The notes: a model not told the origin generated them from the sequence alone. A stretch of 64,000 bases of DNA from Microtetraspora fusca (GCF_001570365.1 NZ_BBYK01000041.1:371970-435969); one strand, 5' to 3'; positions 51,388 to 60,903 are shown, counted from the first letter of the stretch. Translations and numbers: made by a program.

Positions 51388-52662
51388 CTACCGCCGCGGC
51401 GGGTCGATCCGGCTCCCGGTCTGCGTGAACAGCATGAGCCGGGACACGTCCACCGCCACCCGGCCGTGCTCGCCCGCCCGCCAGACGGGCCGCCCGCCGA
51501 GCCGTACGACCAGGTCCGCCCGGCGGTGGGTGCCGCCGATCGACGGCGCGGGCGTGTGCTCGGCCCCGCTGTCCCCGGAGCCCCAGAGGCGGCGCATCAT
51601 CGACCGGGCGCGGCTGCCGCCTCCGCCGTTGGCGTACGCGTTGTGCCGCGGGTCGGGCGGCTCGGGCACGTTGACCGCCGGGATCCCGGCCTCCAGGTAC
51701 GCGAGCCACTCGTGGCCGTGGTACTCCAGGGTCCGGACCCGCCCGAAGAAACTGGGCCCGTCGGTCTGCTCGGGGACCGGCGTCAGGGCGTCCGGGCGGA
51801 TGCCCACGATGATCTGCGAGCCGGTGTGCTGGGACACCGCGTAGGCGCGTGGATCGCTCCAGGGCATCGTGATCTGGTGCGGGCCGAAGTCGAGCATGAC
51901 GAACTGGTTCTGCGGGGTCCGCACCGTCGCGGCGAGCAGGTTGAGCTGCTGCGAGCTGAGGAACGCGGCGGTGAACGCGGTGGCCGGATCGTTGTAGACC
52001 TGGGCCGGCGTGCCGATGTCCTGCAGCACGCCCCGGTTCATGATGGCGATCCGGTCGGCCAGGGTGAGCGCCTCGACCTGGTCGTGCGTGACGTACACGG
52101 TGGTGACCCCGAGCGCGCGCACCAGCGACGAGATCTCCATGCGCATCTCGGTGCGCATGCCCGCGTCGAGGTTGGACAGCGGCTCGTCCATCAGGAACAG
52201 GGACGGCTGGCGGACGATCGCGCGTCCCATCGCGACCCGCTGGCGCTGGCCGCCGGAGAGCGTGGCCGGACGCCGGTCGAGGGTCTCGTCGATGTGGAGG
52301 GCGCGGGAGAGCTCGACCACCCGCTCGCGGGTCATGCCGGGATCGGCCTTGGCGATCTCCAACGGGAAGGAGATGTTGCCCCGGACGGTCCGGTGGGGAT
52401 AAAGGGCGCCGTTCTGGAAGACCATGGCCACGTCGCGGTCCCGGGGCGGGAGGTGGTTGGCGAACTTCCCGCCCAGCCACAGGTCGCCGGACGTGATCTC
52501 CTCCAGCCCCGCGACCATTCGCAGCAGGGTGGACTTGCCGCATCCGGAGGGGCCGAGGAGCACGAGCAGCTCGCCTTCCTCCGCCCGCAGGTTCATTCGA
52601 TCGACGGCGAGGAAACCGCCGGGATAAACCTTCGTCACATTGTCGAGGACCACGGCACTCAT
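51388..52662 (-). CDS. Sugar ABC transporter ATPase (MsiK/UgpC-type)
   Basis: This 424-residue ATPase has Walker A GPSGCGKST near residue 38, the Q-loop VFQNGALYPH, the signature LSGGQRQR near 134, Walker B LFLMDEP and the H-loop VTHDQ. The C-terminal regulatory (OB/TOBE) part is longer than usual because of a Gly/Ser/Arg-rich insertion (NAYANGGGGSRARS region). No permease gene is adjacent. Both sugar importers in this window (cebEFG and the alpha-glucoside system) lack an ATPase, so it could energise one or both, as MsiK does in Streptomyces. ATG 52662 (MSAVVLDN) is preferred over an upstream start lacking homology. Confidence 0.92.
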   Translation of the reverse strand: MSAVVLDNVTKVYPGGFLAVDRMNLRAEEGELLVLLGPSGCGKSTLLRMVAGLEEITSGDLWLGGKFANHLPPRDRDVAMVFQNGALYPHRTVRGNISFPLEIAKADPGMTRERVVELSRALHIDETLDRRPATLSGGQRQRVAMGRAIVRQPSLFLMDEPLSNLDAGMRTEMRMEISSLVRALGVTTVYVTHDQVEALTLADRIAIMNRGVLQDIGTPAQVYNDPATAFTAAFLSSQQLNLLAATVRTPQNQFVMLDFGPHQITMPWSDPRAYAVSQHTGSQIIVGIRPDALTPVPEQTDGPSFFGRVRTLEYHGHEWLAYLEAGIPAVNVPEPPDPRHNAYANGGGGSRARSMMRRLWGSGDSGAEHTPAPSIGGTHRRADLVVRLGGRPVWRAGEHGRVAVDVSRLMLFTQTGSRIDPPRR

Positions 52663-53249
52663 GACGGCACCCCGGCTGGCCGCCCGTTCATGCAACCGCA
52701 CGGGCAACGCCCGTCGAATCGCTCAACGCGCTCGCTCATGTGGAGACTCGCTTCTCCTCTGGCACCGGTGCCCGGACCCCGGATATCGGTGTGATTGATG
52801 AGGTAGTACATCGTGTCTGGCCACGCGTGTCCATACATGTACGTGAGAAAGAGGGCACCTCCTCGTTACTCACCGGTATCGGATTGTTGCCGCATTAACG
52901 GTAAATAGCCAGGTATATGGCGATAATCGACAGCTTTTGGTTACCTAGAGAAAGGTCGCCCTGTCGTTTCCGGCGACTCGAGGGGCCGGCTGAATCTGTC
53001 CCGTGCCTTCTGTCCGTCGCCGGTCCGCGCCTCTCGCGCCGCCCTCTGCATGGGCCTCCTCGTGCTTCCTGTCACGCGCCCGGCGAGAGGCCGGCCCGCC
53101 GGTCAAGTGGCATATGTAACGAATTTGCAGAAACTTTCTGCAAGGGGTTTCATGTCCGTTCACATCGCTGTTACGTTCCGGCGTACACCCGGCGTGCCGG
53201 CCTCCCCACCGCGACGCCGTTCCCCCCTGAGCCATGAGGAGTGCACAAC
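52663..53249. other. 587-bp divergent intergenic region
   Basis: It lies between the ATPase and alpha-glucoside operons. It is locally AT-richer around 52860-52950. It contains the perfect 12-bp palindrome GGCACCGGTGCC (52761-52772) in the ATPase leader and the 19-bp palindrome at 53125-53143. An open frame at 52917-53237 shows no family resemblance and is probably not a gene. Confidence 0.6.
53125..53143. promoter_or_regulatory. LacI-type operator of the alpha-glucoside operon
   Basis: TTGCAGAAACTTTCTGCAA is a perfect 19-bp inverted repeat with a central C, about 107 bp upstream of the binding-protein start. The LacI regulator at 58141, encoded in the same operon, is the likely ligand. Confidence 0.75.
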
Positions 53250-54542
53250 ATGCGGCGAGTCATCTCGGCCGCGGCGGCTGCCGCGGCCCTCGCTCTCGCG
53301 GTGTCCGCCTGCGGGAGCAGCGACTCCGGCGACGCCGCGGCGCCCGCCGAGTCCGCCGTCGCCGACCCCGCGCAGATCAGTGGAGAGATCACCTGGTGGG
53401 ACACCACCCGCCCGGACAGTGAGGGCCCGACCTTCCAGAAGCTCATCAAGGAGTTCGAGGCCGCGTACCCGAAGATCAAGGTCAAGTACGTCAACGTCCC
53501 GTCGGACCAGGCGCAGGGCCAGTTCCAGACCGCGGCGCAGTCGGGCACCGGGGCTCCCGACGTGATCCGCTCCGAGGTCGCGTGGACCTCGCAGTTCGCG
53601 TCCCTCGGTTACCTGCAGCCGCTGGACGGCACCCGCGCGGTGGACAACGAGAGCGACTACCTGGCCGGCCCGCTGAGCAGCACCAAGTACAACGGCAAGA
53701 CGTACGCGGTGCCGCAGGTCACCGACACCCTGGCGCTGCTGTACAACAAGCGGATCCTCAAGGAGGCGGGGTACGAGGAGGCGCCCAAGACGGTCGAGGA
53801 GCTGAAGAAGGTCGCCCTCGACGTCAAGGCCAAGACCGGGGTGAACGGCCTGGCGCTGAACGTGGACTCCTACTTCCTGCTGCCGTTCATCTACGGCGAG
53901 GGCGGCGACCTGCTCGACGTGCAGAACAAGAAGATCGTCATCAACTCCCCGCAGAACGCGAAGGCGATGGCGGAGGTCACCGATCTGGTCGCCTCGGGGG
54001 CGGCGGCCAAGCCCGCGCTTCAGGACAGCTACGTGAACGCGATGACCGCGCTGAAGGACGGCAAGGCCGCGATGATCTACAACGGTCCGTGGGCGCTGTC
54101 GGAGGTCTACCAGGGCAAGGAGTTCAAGGACAAGACCAACCTCGGCATCGCGCCGGTCCCGGCGGGGTCGGTCAAGGCGGGCGCGCCGACCGGCGGCTGG
54201 AACCTGGCGATCTACGCCGGCTCCAAGAACATCGCCGCGTCGTACGAGTTCGTGCGCTTCATGAGCTCGGCCTCCTCCCTCGCCACCGTCTCCGGCGACC
54301 TCGGCCTGCTGCCCACCCGGGCGTCGAGCTTCCAGGACCCGAAGGTCCAGGGCAACCCCGACGTGGCGGTCTTCAAGCCGATCCTCGACACCGCGGTCGG
54401 CCGTCCCTGGATCCCGGAGGGCGGCCAGCTCTTCCAGCCGCTGCTCGAGGGCTACCAGGCGCTGCTCGCCGGCACCAAGCCGGAGGACATGCTCAAGCAG
54501 GTCGACGAGCAGTACCACGGCATCATGAAGGACTGGAGCTGA
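53250..54542 (+). CDS. Sugar-binding lipoprotein (MalE-type)
   Basis: This 430-residue extracellular solute-binding protein has a lipoprotein signal (MRRVISAAAAAAALALAVSA, then Cys) and the type-1 sugar-binding fold: ITWWDTTRPDSEG near 55, GAPDVIRSEVAW near 110 and AAMIYNGPWAL near 275. ATG 53250 is preferred over GTG 53241 because GAGGAG lies 8 nt upstream. Downstream permeases and a GH13 enzyme suggest maltose/alpha-glucoside uptake. Confidence 0.92.
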   Translation: MRRVISAAAAAAALALAVSACGSSDSGDAAAPAESAVADPAQISGEITWWDTTRPDSEGPTFQKLIKEFEAAYPKIKVKYVNVPSDQAQGQFQTAAQSGTGAPDVIRSEVAWTSQFASLGYLQPLDGTRAVDNESDYLAGPLSSTKYNGKTYAVPQVTDTLALLYNKRILKEAGYEEAPKTVEELKKVALDVKAKTGVNGLALNVDSYFLLPFIYGEGGDLLDVQNKKIVINSPQNAKAMAEVTDLVASGAAAKPALQDSYVNAMTALKDGKAAMIYNGPWALSEVYQGKEFKDKTNLGIAPVPAGSVKAGAPTGGWNLAIYAGSKNIAASYEFVRFMSSASSLATVSGDLGLLPTRASSFQDPKVQGNPDVAVFKPILDTAVGRPWIPEGGQLFQPLLEGYQALLAGTKPEDMLKQVDEQYHGIMKDWS

Positions 54543-54545
54543 CCC

Positions 54546-55562
54546 GTGGCCGCCTCGACCGGACCCGTCACTGAGACGGCCGGGGGCCCGGACCGGGCGG
54601 CGGGCGCCGGAGGCGCCCCCGCCCGGCGCGGGGCCGAGCCGGGCCGGATCCGCCTGGCCATGGCCCGGCACTGGTACGCGTGGGCGATGACCGCCCCGGT
54701 GATCGTCGTCGTCGGCGTGCTGGTCGGCTGGCCGCTGGCCCGCGGTGTGTACCTGTCCCTGACCGACGCCACCGAGGCCAACGTCGGCCGCACCATCGGC
54801 GTGAACGTCATCCCGGCCACCTACCAGTTCGTCGGCCTGGACAACTACCTGTCCATCCTGTCCAGCGGGCTGTTCTGGGAGCGGCTCGGCTGGACCGTGG
54901 TGTGGACCGCCGTCTGCGTCGGTCTCCACTACGGCATCGGCCTCGCCCTGGCGATGATGCTGCACCGCAAGGTCCGCGGCCGCTCCGTCTACCGCGTGCT
55001 GCTGATCCTGCCCTGGGCCATCCCCGGCTTCGTCTCCGCCTTCATCTGGCGCTACCTGTTCAACAGCGACTTCGGCGTCATCAACGCGATGCTCAAGGCG
55101 GCCGGGTTCGGCGCGGTCGGCTGGCTCGACGACCCCTTCACCGCCAAGATCGCGGTCATCGCGGTCAACGTCTGGCTCGGCGTGCCGTTCATGATGGTCG
55201 CCCTGCTGGGCGGCCTGCAGTCCATCCCGGCCGAGCTGTACGAGGCGGCCGAGGTGGACGGCGCCACCCCGTGGCAGCGCTTCCGCCACATCACCGTCCC
55301 GGGGCTGCGCTCGGTGTCCAGCACCGTCGTGCTGCTCGGCACGATCTGGACGTTCAACATGTTCCCGATCATCTACCTCGTCACCAAGGGTGGGCCGGGC
55401 AACTCCACCGAGATCCTGGTGACCTACGCCTTCCGCGAGGCCTTCACCGGCGTGCGCGACTACTCCGGCTCGGCCACGTGGGGCGTGCTCATCCTCGCCC
55501 TGCTCGTCGTTCTGGCCGCTATCTACCGCCGCGCGCTGCGCAGGCAGGGGGAGGTCTGGTGA
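54546..55562 (+). CDS. Sugar ABC permease (MalF-type)
   Basis: This 338-residue permease has a long Gly/Ala/Arg-rich cytoplasmic N-terminus, then about six membrane helices (first near 50-70, MTAPVIVVVGVLVGWPL). The EAA loop reads EAAEVDGATPWQRFRHITVP. The GTG at 54546 follows the preceding stop by 3 bp. It forms the transport channel with the next gene's product. Confidence 0.92.
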   Translation: MAASTGPVTETAGGPDRAAGAGGAPARRGAEPGRIRLAMARHWYAWAMTAPVIVVVGVLVGWPLARGVYLSLTDATEANVGRTIGVNVIPATYQFVGLDNYLSILSSGLFWERLGWTVVWTAVCVGLHYGIGLALAMMLHRKVRGRSVYRVLLILPWAIPGFVSAFIWRYLFNSDFGVINAMLKAAGFGAVGWLDDPFTAKIAVIAVNVWLGVPFMMVALLGGLQSIPAELYEAAEVDGATPWQRFRHITVPGLRSVSSTVVLLGTIWTFNMFPIIYLVTKGGPGNSTEILVTYAFREAFTGVRDYSGSATWGVLILALLVVLAAIYRRALRRQGEVW

Positions 55563-56425
55563 GCACCGTCACGGCGACCCCGAAGGCACGTCCCCGCGGC
55601 GAACGCGGCCCGCTGGCGTCGATCCTGCTGCACGGCGCGCTGATCGCGGCGACGCTGATCTCGCTCTTCCCCGTCGTCTGGCTGGTGCTGACCTCGCTCA
55701 AGCCCCGCGACGGCTGGCTGTCCTCCGAGCTGGAGATCTTCAACCAGCCCTCCCTGGACAACTACGTCCGCGTGCTGGGCGAGACCGAGTTCCCGACCTG
55801 GCTGCTCAACTCGGTGCTGGCCGCCGCGCTCACCACCGTGCTCGGCGTGATCGTCGCCTCCACCACCGGATACGCGATCAGCCGGTTCCGCTTCCCCGGC
55901 CACCGGGGGGTGATGTGGCTGCTTCTGATCACCCAGATGTTCCCCGTGGCCATCCTGATCGTGCCGCTGTACAACCTCATGGCCGGACTCGGGCTGCTCA
56001 ACCAGATCCCCGGCCTGGTCATCGCCTATCTCACCGTGGCCGTGCCGTTCTGCGCGTGGATGATGAAGAGCTACTTCGACACCATTCCGCGTGAAATCGA
56101 CCAGGCGGGAATGGTGGACGGTCTCACACCGTTCGGCACGTTTTGGCGGGTGGTGCTCCCGCTGGCCCGCCCCAGCCTGGCGGTGACCGCGTTCTACTGC
56201 TTCATGACCGCCTGGGGCGAGGTGGCCTACGCCACGGTGTTCATGTCGCAGGAGGAGAAACGCACCCTCGGCGTCGGCCTCCAGCAGTTCGTCGGGCAGC
56301 ACTGGTCCGACTGGGGACTGCTCACCGCCTCGGCCGTGCTGATCGCGATCCCCGCCGCGGCCGTCTTCTTATTCGTCCAGCGGCATCTCGTGACCGGCCT
56401 CACCGCGGGTGCCACCAAGTCCTGA
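55559..56425 (+). CDS. Sugar ABC permease (MalG-type)
   Basis: This 288-residue permease has about six helices and an EAA-like loop (QAGMVDGLTPFGTFWRVVLP). GTG 55559 overlaps the preceding TGA. A TTA leucine codon lies near the C-terminus (in AVFLFVQ, about 56371); TTA is rare in such GC-rich genomes and depends on the bldA tRNA in Streptomyces, so expression might be growth-phase linked. Confidence 0.92.
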   Translation: MSTVTATPKARPRGERGPLASILLHGALIAATLISLFPVVWLVLTSLKPRDGWLSSELEIFNQPSLDNYVRVLGETEFPTWLLNSVLAAALTTVLGVIVASTTGYAISRFRFPGHRGVMWLLLITQMFPVAILIVPLYNLMAGLGLLNQIPGLVIAYLTVAVPFCAWMMKSYFDTIPREIDQAGMVDGLTPFGTFWRVVLPLARPSLAVTAFYCFMTAWGEVAYATVFMSQEEKRTLGVGLQQFVGQHWSDWGLLTASAVLIAIPAAAVFLFVQRHLVTGLTAGATKS

Positions 56426-56501
56426 CCCACCGTCGGCGTCCCGGAGCGACCGGTACGCCGGCGGAGATATTTCGCAAGATTCGCAAGATCGGGGGAACCC
56501 A

Positions 56502-58130
56502 ATGACCGAGCTCGTCGAGGACGTCGCCGCGTCGGAGACCGCGACCCGTTGGTGGCGCGACGCCGTGATCTACCAGGTGTACGTCCGCAGCTTCGCGGAC
56601 GGCAACGGCGACGGCGTCGGCGACCTGCTCGGCGTGCGCAGCCGGCTGCGCTACCTGGCGGAGCTGGGCGTGGACGCCATCTGGCTCACACCGTTCTTCA
56701 CCTCGCCGATGGCCGACTTCGGGTACGACGTGGCCGACTACCGCGACGTGGACCCGATCTTCGGCTCCCTCGCGGACGCCAAGGCCCTGCTCGACGACGC
56801 GCACCGCCACGGTCTGAAGGTGATCGTGGACGTGGTGCCGAACCACACGTCCGACCGGCACGCCTGGTTCCAGGAGGCGCTGGCGGCGGGACCGGGCAGC
56901 CCCGAGCGTGAGCGCTACATCTTCCGCGAGGGGCGCGGCCCGCGCGGCGAGCTGCCGCCCAACGACTGGGAGTCCATCTTCGGCGGCGCCGCCTGGACCC
57001 GGGTGCCCGACGGGCAGTGGTACCTCCACCTGTTCGCCCCCGAGCAGCCCGACCTGAACTGGGAGCACCCCGAGGTCCACGCCGAGTTCGCCGACATCTT
57101 CCGCTTCTGGCTCGACCTCGGCGTGGACGGCTTCCGCGTCGACGTCGCCCACGGCATGGTCAAAGCCGACGGCCTGCCCGACGTCGGCCACAGCGACCAG
57201 GTGCGGCTGATCGGCGCGGACATCGTCCCGTTCTTCGACCAGGACGGCGTCCACGAGATCCACCGATCCTGGCGCCGGATCCTCGACTCGTACGAGGGGG
57301 AGCGGATCGGCGTCGCCGAGGCGTGGGCGCCCTCACCGCAGCGGCTGGCCAACTACGTCCGGCCGGACGAGCTGCACCAGGCGTTCAACTTCCACTTCCT
57401 GACCACGCCGTGGGACGCGGCCGCGTTCCGCGAGGTTATCGGGGTCTCCCTCGAGACCGTGACGCTCGTCGGCGCGCCCTCCACCTGGGTGCTGTCCAAC
57501 CACGACGTGAAGCGGCACGTCACCCGGTACGGCGGGGGCGAGATCGGGCTGCGCCGGGCGCGGGCGGCCACCCTGCTCATGCTCGCGCTGCCCGGCTCGG
57601 CCTACCTCTACCAGGGCGAGGAGCTCGGCCTGCCCGAGGTGCTCGACCTGCCCGAGGAGTACCTCCAGGACCCGCAGCGGCTACGCGACCCCGACAGCGG
57701 CCGGGACGGCTGCCGCGTGCCCATGCCGTGGACGGCCACCGACGAGCCGCCGTTCGGTTTCGCCCCTCCCGGCATCTACGAGAGCTGGCTGCCGGTGCCC
57801 CCGGCCTGGCGCGGCCTGAGCGTCGAGGCCCAGCTCCGGGACTCGGCGTCCACGCTCAGCCTGTACCGGTCGGCGCTGCGGATCCGGCAGGAGCACCCGG
57901 CGCTCGGCGACGGCGCGATCTCCTGGCTGGACTCCCCGGCCGGCACGCTCGCCTTCACCCGCGACGGCGGCTTCGCCTGCCTGATCAACATGACCGCCGA
58001 GTGGGTCGAGGTGGAGCGTCCCCTCGGCGCGGCCGGGCCGCTCCTCGCGAGCGCCGACCCCGTGATCTCCGGCGATCGGGTCCGGCTGGCTCCCGATTCC
58101 ACCACGTGGTGGACCCTCGAGAATGTCTAA
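56502..58130 (+). CDS. GH13 alpha-glucosidase/oligo-glucosidase
   Basis: This 542-residue alpha-amylase-family enzyme has the four conserved regions: VVPNHTS, GFRVDVAHG (nucleophile Asp), VAEAW (acid/base Glu) and LSNHDVKRH (transition-state Asp). The early QVYVRSFADGNGDGVGDL segment is typical of oligosaccharide-cleaving GH13 subfamilies. No signal peptide is present, so it works on imported alpha-glucosides. ATG 56502 follows GGGGGA. Two TCGCAAGAT copies lie just upstream (about 56471-56489) and may bind a regulator. Confidence 0.93.
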   Translation: MTELVEDVAASETATRWWRDAVIYQVYVRSFADGNGDGVGDLLGVRSRLRYLAELGVDAIWLTPFFTSPMADFGYDVADYRDVDPIFGSLADAKALLDDAHRHGLKVIVDVVPNHTSDRHAWFQEALAAGPGSPERERYIFREGRGPRGELPPNDWESIFGGAAWTRVPDGQWYLHLFAPEQPDLNWEHPEVHAEFADIFRFWLDLGVDGFRVDVAHGMVKADGLPDVGHSDQVRLIGADIVPFFDQDGVHEIHRSWRRILDSYEGERIGVAEAWAPSPQRLANYVRPDELHQAFNFHFLTTPWDAAAFREVIGVSLETVTLVGAPSTWVLSNHDVKRHVTRYGGGEIGLRRARAATLLMLALPGSAYLYQGEELGLPEVLDLPEEYLQDPQRLRDPDSGRDGCRVPMPWTATDEPPFGFAPPGIYESWLPVPPAWRGLSVEAQLRDSASTLSLYRSALRIRQEHPALGDGAISWLDSPAGTLAFTRDGGFACLINMTAEWVEVERPLGAAGPLLASADPVISGDRVRLAPDSTTWWTLENV

Positions 58131-58140
58131 AGTTGTGCCC

Positions 58141-59163
58141 ATGACCAACGCGCGGCTCGCCGACATCGCGGTCCAGGCAGGCGTCAGCGAAGCGACGGTG
58201 AGCCGGGTGCTCAACGGCAAGGCGGGCGTCGCCGCGGCGACCCGGCAGGCCGTGCTGACGGCGCTCGACCTGATGGGATACGAACGCCCGCAGCGGCTCC
58301 GACAGCGCAGCAACGGTCTGATCGGCCTGGTGATCCCCGAGCTGGGCAACCCGATCTTCCCCGCGTTCGCGCAGGCGGTGGAGAAGGCGCTGACCCAGCA
58401 CGGGTACACCCCGATCCTGTGCACGCAGGAGCCCGGCGGCGCCCCGGAGGACGAGTTCACCGAGATGCTGCTCGACCGGGGCGTCTCGGGCATCGTGTTC
58501 GTCTCCGGGCTGCACGCCGACACCACCGCCCGGATGGACCGGTACACCCGGCTCACCGACCGCGGCCTGCCGATCGTGCTCGTGGACGGCTACAACGAGA
58601 GCATCGACGCCCCGTTCATCTCGCCGGACGACCGGCTCGCCGCCCGCCTGGCCGTCCAGCACCTGGTCGATCTCGGGCACGAGCGCGTCGGGCTCGCGCT
58701 CGGCCAGCGGCGCTTCGTCCCGGTGATCCGCAAGATCGAGGGGTTCCGCCAGGCGATGGCGCAGCTTCTCGGGCTCGGCGACGTGGACGACCTGATCCAG
58801 CACTCGCTGTTCTCCGTCGAGGGCGGGCAGGCCGCCGCGTCCGCGCTGATCGAGCGCGGCTGCACCGGCATCGTCTGCGCGAGCGACCTGATGGCCCTCG
58901 GCGCGATCCGCGCCGCGCGCGAGCGCGGTCTCGCCGTACCGGCGGACGTGTCGGTGGTCGGGTTCGACGACTCGCCGCTGATGGCGTTCACCGACCCGCC
59001 GCTCACCACGGTGCGCAAGCCGATCGGCGCGATGGCCTCCGCCGCCGTCGAGACCCTGCTCGAGGAGATCGGCGGCACGCCCGCCAAGCACCTGGAGCTC
59101 GTCTTCCAGCCCGAGCTCGTCGTGCGCGGCTCCACCAGCTCGGGCCCCCTGGTCAACCGCTGA
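58141..59163 (+). CDS. LacI-family regulator of the alpha-glucoside operon
   Basis: This 340-residue LacI-type repressor has the helix-turn-helix LADIAVQAGVSEATVSRVLN at its N-terminus and a sugar-sensing domain (GLIGLVIPELGNPIFPAFA; VVGFDDSPLMAFTDPPLTTV). An ATG at 58123 overlaps the GH13 gene and is an alternative start that adds six residues. Its position inside the operon suggests autoregulation through the 19-bp palindrome at 53125. Its recognition helix differs from that of CebR (SEATVSRVLN versus GRGTVSRVIN). Confidence 0.92.
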   Translation: MTNARLADIAVQAGVSEATVSRVLNGKAGVAAATRQAVLTALDLMGYERPQRLRQRSNGLIGLVIPELGNPIFPAFAQAVEKALTQHGYTPILCTQEPGGAPEDEFTEMLLDRGVSGIVFVSGLHADTTARMDRYTRLTDRGLPIVLVDGYNESIDAPFISPDDRLAARLAVQHLVDLGHERVGLALGQRRFVPVIRKIEGFRQAMAQLLGLGDVDDLIQHSLFSVEGGQAAASALIERGCTGIVCASDLMALGAIRAARERGLAVPADVSVVGFDDSPLMAFTDPPLTTVRKPIGAMASAAVETLLEEIGGTPAKHLELVFQPELVVRGSTSSGPLVNR

Positions 59164-59197
59164 CCCGCGCCACGGCGCGGCGTGCCCCGGAGGTCAC

Positions 59198-60133
59198 GTG
59201 ACAACGATCCAGCACGACGTGGTCGTGCTCGGCGGCACCGGCGTGGACACCACCGTCTACGTGCCCGAGCTGCCCCTGCCGTACCGGGACACCTACCACG
59301 TGCCGCCGGTGGTCGACCGGATCGGCAACACGGGCTCCGGCGTCGCCCTCGGATGCCGGGCGCTCGGGCTGCGGGTGAAGCTGGTGGACCTGATCGGCGA
59401 GGACCCGCAGGGCCGGCTGGTCCGCGACCACCTCACCGCCCGGGGCGTCGATCTCGCCTGGGCGCCGTCCGCCGCGGGCACCATCCGCAGCGTCCTGCTG
59501 GTCGGGCCGGACGGCCGCCGCCTCTCGCTGCACGACCCGCGCGCGACGCCGGGGGAGCGGCTGCCCCACGACCTCTACCTGCCCGCCGTACGCGCGGCCC
59601 GGCACGTCCACGTCTCCATCGTCGGCTCCTGCCGGCACGTCTACCCCGACATCCCGGACGGCGTGACCACCTCCACCGACCTGCACGACTGGGACGGGAC
59701 GAACCCCCACCACGAGGACTTCGCGTACGCCTCGGACGTGGTCTTCATGTCGGCGGCGGCCCTCGGCGACCGCAGGGACGCGGTCATGCGCGCCATCATG
59801 AGCCGGGGGCGGGCCTCGCTCGTCGTCTGCACGGACGGCGCCGACGGCTGCCACGTCCTCGCCGCGGAGTGGGACGGCGTCCGGCACTTCCCGGCGCAGC
59901 CGCTGCCCGGGCCCGCGGCCGACAGCAACGGCGCGGGCGACGCGTTCGTCTCCGGCGTGCTCTACGGTCGCCTGCGCGGCCTCCCCCTGGAGGAGTGCGT
60001 ACGGCTCGGCGCCCTCGCCGGGGCGCACGCCTGCACCGCCGCCGGCACCCACGAGGACCCGATCACCCTCGCCGCGCTCCTGGAGCGGGCAGGGGAGGAC
60101 GGGCAGAAGAATGGGCTCGTGACCAACGGGTGA
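59198..60133 (+). CDS. PfkB-family carbohydrate kinase
   Basis: This 311-residue ribokinase/PfkB-type kinase has the N-terminal Gly motif NTGSGVALGCRALG near 45 and the C-terminal catalytic motif DSNGAGDAF near 245, with Asp as general base. It phosphorylates a sugar or nucleoside with ATP; the substrate is not clear. GTG 59198 follows GGAGG. The 34-bp gap after the LacI gene suggests it is the last gene of the alpha-glucoside operon. The 115-bp stretch to the convergent eda gene shows no gene. Confidence 0.9.
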   Translation: MTTIQHDVVVLGGTGVDTTVYVPELPLPYRDTYHVPPVVDRIGNTGSGVALGCRALGLRVKLVDLIGEDPQGRLVRDHLTARGVDLAWAPSAAGTIRSVLLVGPDGRRLSLHDPRATPGERLPHDLYLPAVRAARHVHVSIVGSCRHVYPDIPDGVTTSTDLHDWDGTNPHHEDFAYASDVVFMSAAALGDRRDAVMRAIMSRGRASLVVCTDGADGCHVLAAEWDGVRHFPAQPLPGPAADSNGAGDAFVSGVLYGRLRGLPLEECVRLGALAGAHACTAAGTHEDPITLAALLERAGEDGQKNGLVTNG

Positions 60134-60248
60134 GGAGGTCACGAGCCCGGATTTCCATGAACGTGTTCACCGGGTTGCGGTCACGAACATGGCCGTCAGC
60201 TCCGCCGAGGGAGGATGGCTCGGCTGACGAGGTTCTGGGACGGCCCGG

Positions 60249-60860
60249 TCAACGCAGCGCGGACGCCTCGAGGGCGAGCTTCTCGATGCGGCCGTAGTCG
60301 CCGGCGGCCAGCGCGTCGGCCGGGGTGAGCCAGGTGCCGCCGACGCACCCGACGTTCGGCAGCGCGAGGTAGGCGGGCGCGGTCGCCGGCTTGATCCCGC
60401 CGGTGGGGCAGAAGCGCACGTCGGCCAGCGGGCCGGACAGCGCCTTGAGGTATGGGACGCCGCCCGCGACCTCGGCCGGGAAGAACTTCATCTCCGTGAC
60501 GCCGCGCTCGCGGACCGCCATGGCCTCCGACGCGGTGGCCACGCCGGGCAGGAACGGCACGCCGCCGTCGAGCAGGGCGTCCAGGAGCGACGGGGTGGTG
60601 CCCGGGGAGACGAGGAACCGCGAGCCGGCCGCGACCGCCGCCGCGATGTCGCCCGCCGAGCGCACCGTGCCCGCGCCGACCACCGCGTCCGGCACCTCGT
60701 CCGCGATCCGCCGGATCGCGTCGAGCGCGGCGTCCGTGCGCAGGGTGACCTCGATGACCGGAAGCCCGCCCGCGACGAGCGCGCGGGCCAGCGGCACCGC
60801 GGTCGCGGCGTCGTCCACGACGACGACCGGCACGACAGGCGCAAGATCGAGCAGACTCAT
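60249..60860 (-). CDS. eda: 2-dehydro-3-deoxyphosphogluconate (KDPG) aldolase
   Basis: This 203-residue class I aldolase splits KDPG into pyruvate and glyceraldehyde-3-phosphate. Motifs are VIEVTLRT with the general-base Glu near residue 40, VGAGTVRS near 65, and the Schiff-base Lys in EMKFFPAE near 130. CPTGGI follows. ATG 60860 has GGAGGA 4 nt upstream; an in-frame extension to 60953 would overlap glk. It completes the Entner-Doudoroff operon. Confidence 0.95.
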   Translation of the reverse strand: MSLLDLAPVVPVVVVDDAATAVPLARALVAGGLPVIEVTLRTDAALDAIRRIADEVPDAVVGAGTVRSAGDIAAAVAAGSRFLVSPGTTPSLLDALLDGGVPFLPGVATASEAMAVRERGVTEMKFFPAEVAGGVPYLKALSGPLADVRFCPTGGIKPATAPAYLALPNVGCVGGTWLTPADALAAGDYGRIEKLALEASALR

Positions 60861-60871
60861 AGATTCCTCCA

Positions 60872-60894
60872 GGCGCGAAGGTAACATTCGCGCC
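60872..60894 (-). promoter_or_regulatory. Inverted repeat between glk and eda
   Basis: Perfect 8-bp arms GGCGCGAA and TTCGCGCC with a 7-bp spacer lie in the 43-bp glk-eda gap, just before the eda ribosome site. It could be an mRNA-stabilising hairpin, an attenuator or an operator. Confidence 0.6.
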
Positions 60895-60903
60895 GATACT
60901 CGG

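Noticed and set aside
52917-53237. 106-codon frame upstream of the sugar-binding protein
   Set aside because: It has no family resemblance, unusual composition, and covers the operator region, so it is treated as non-coding.
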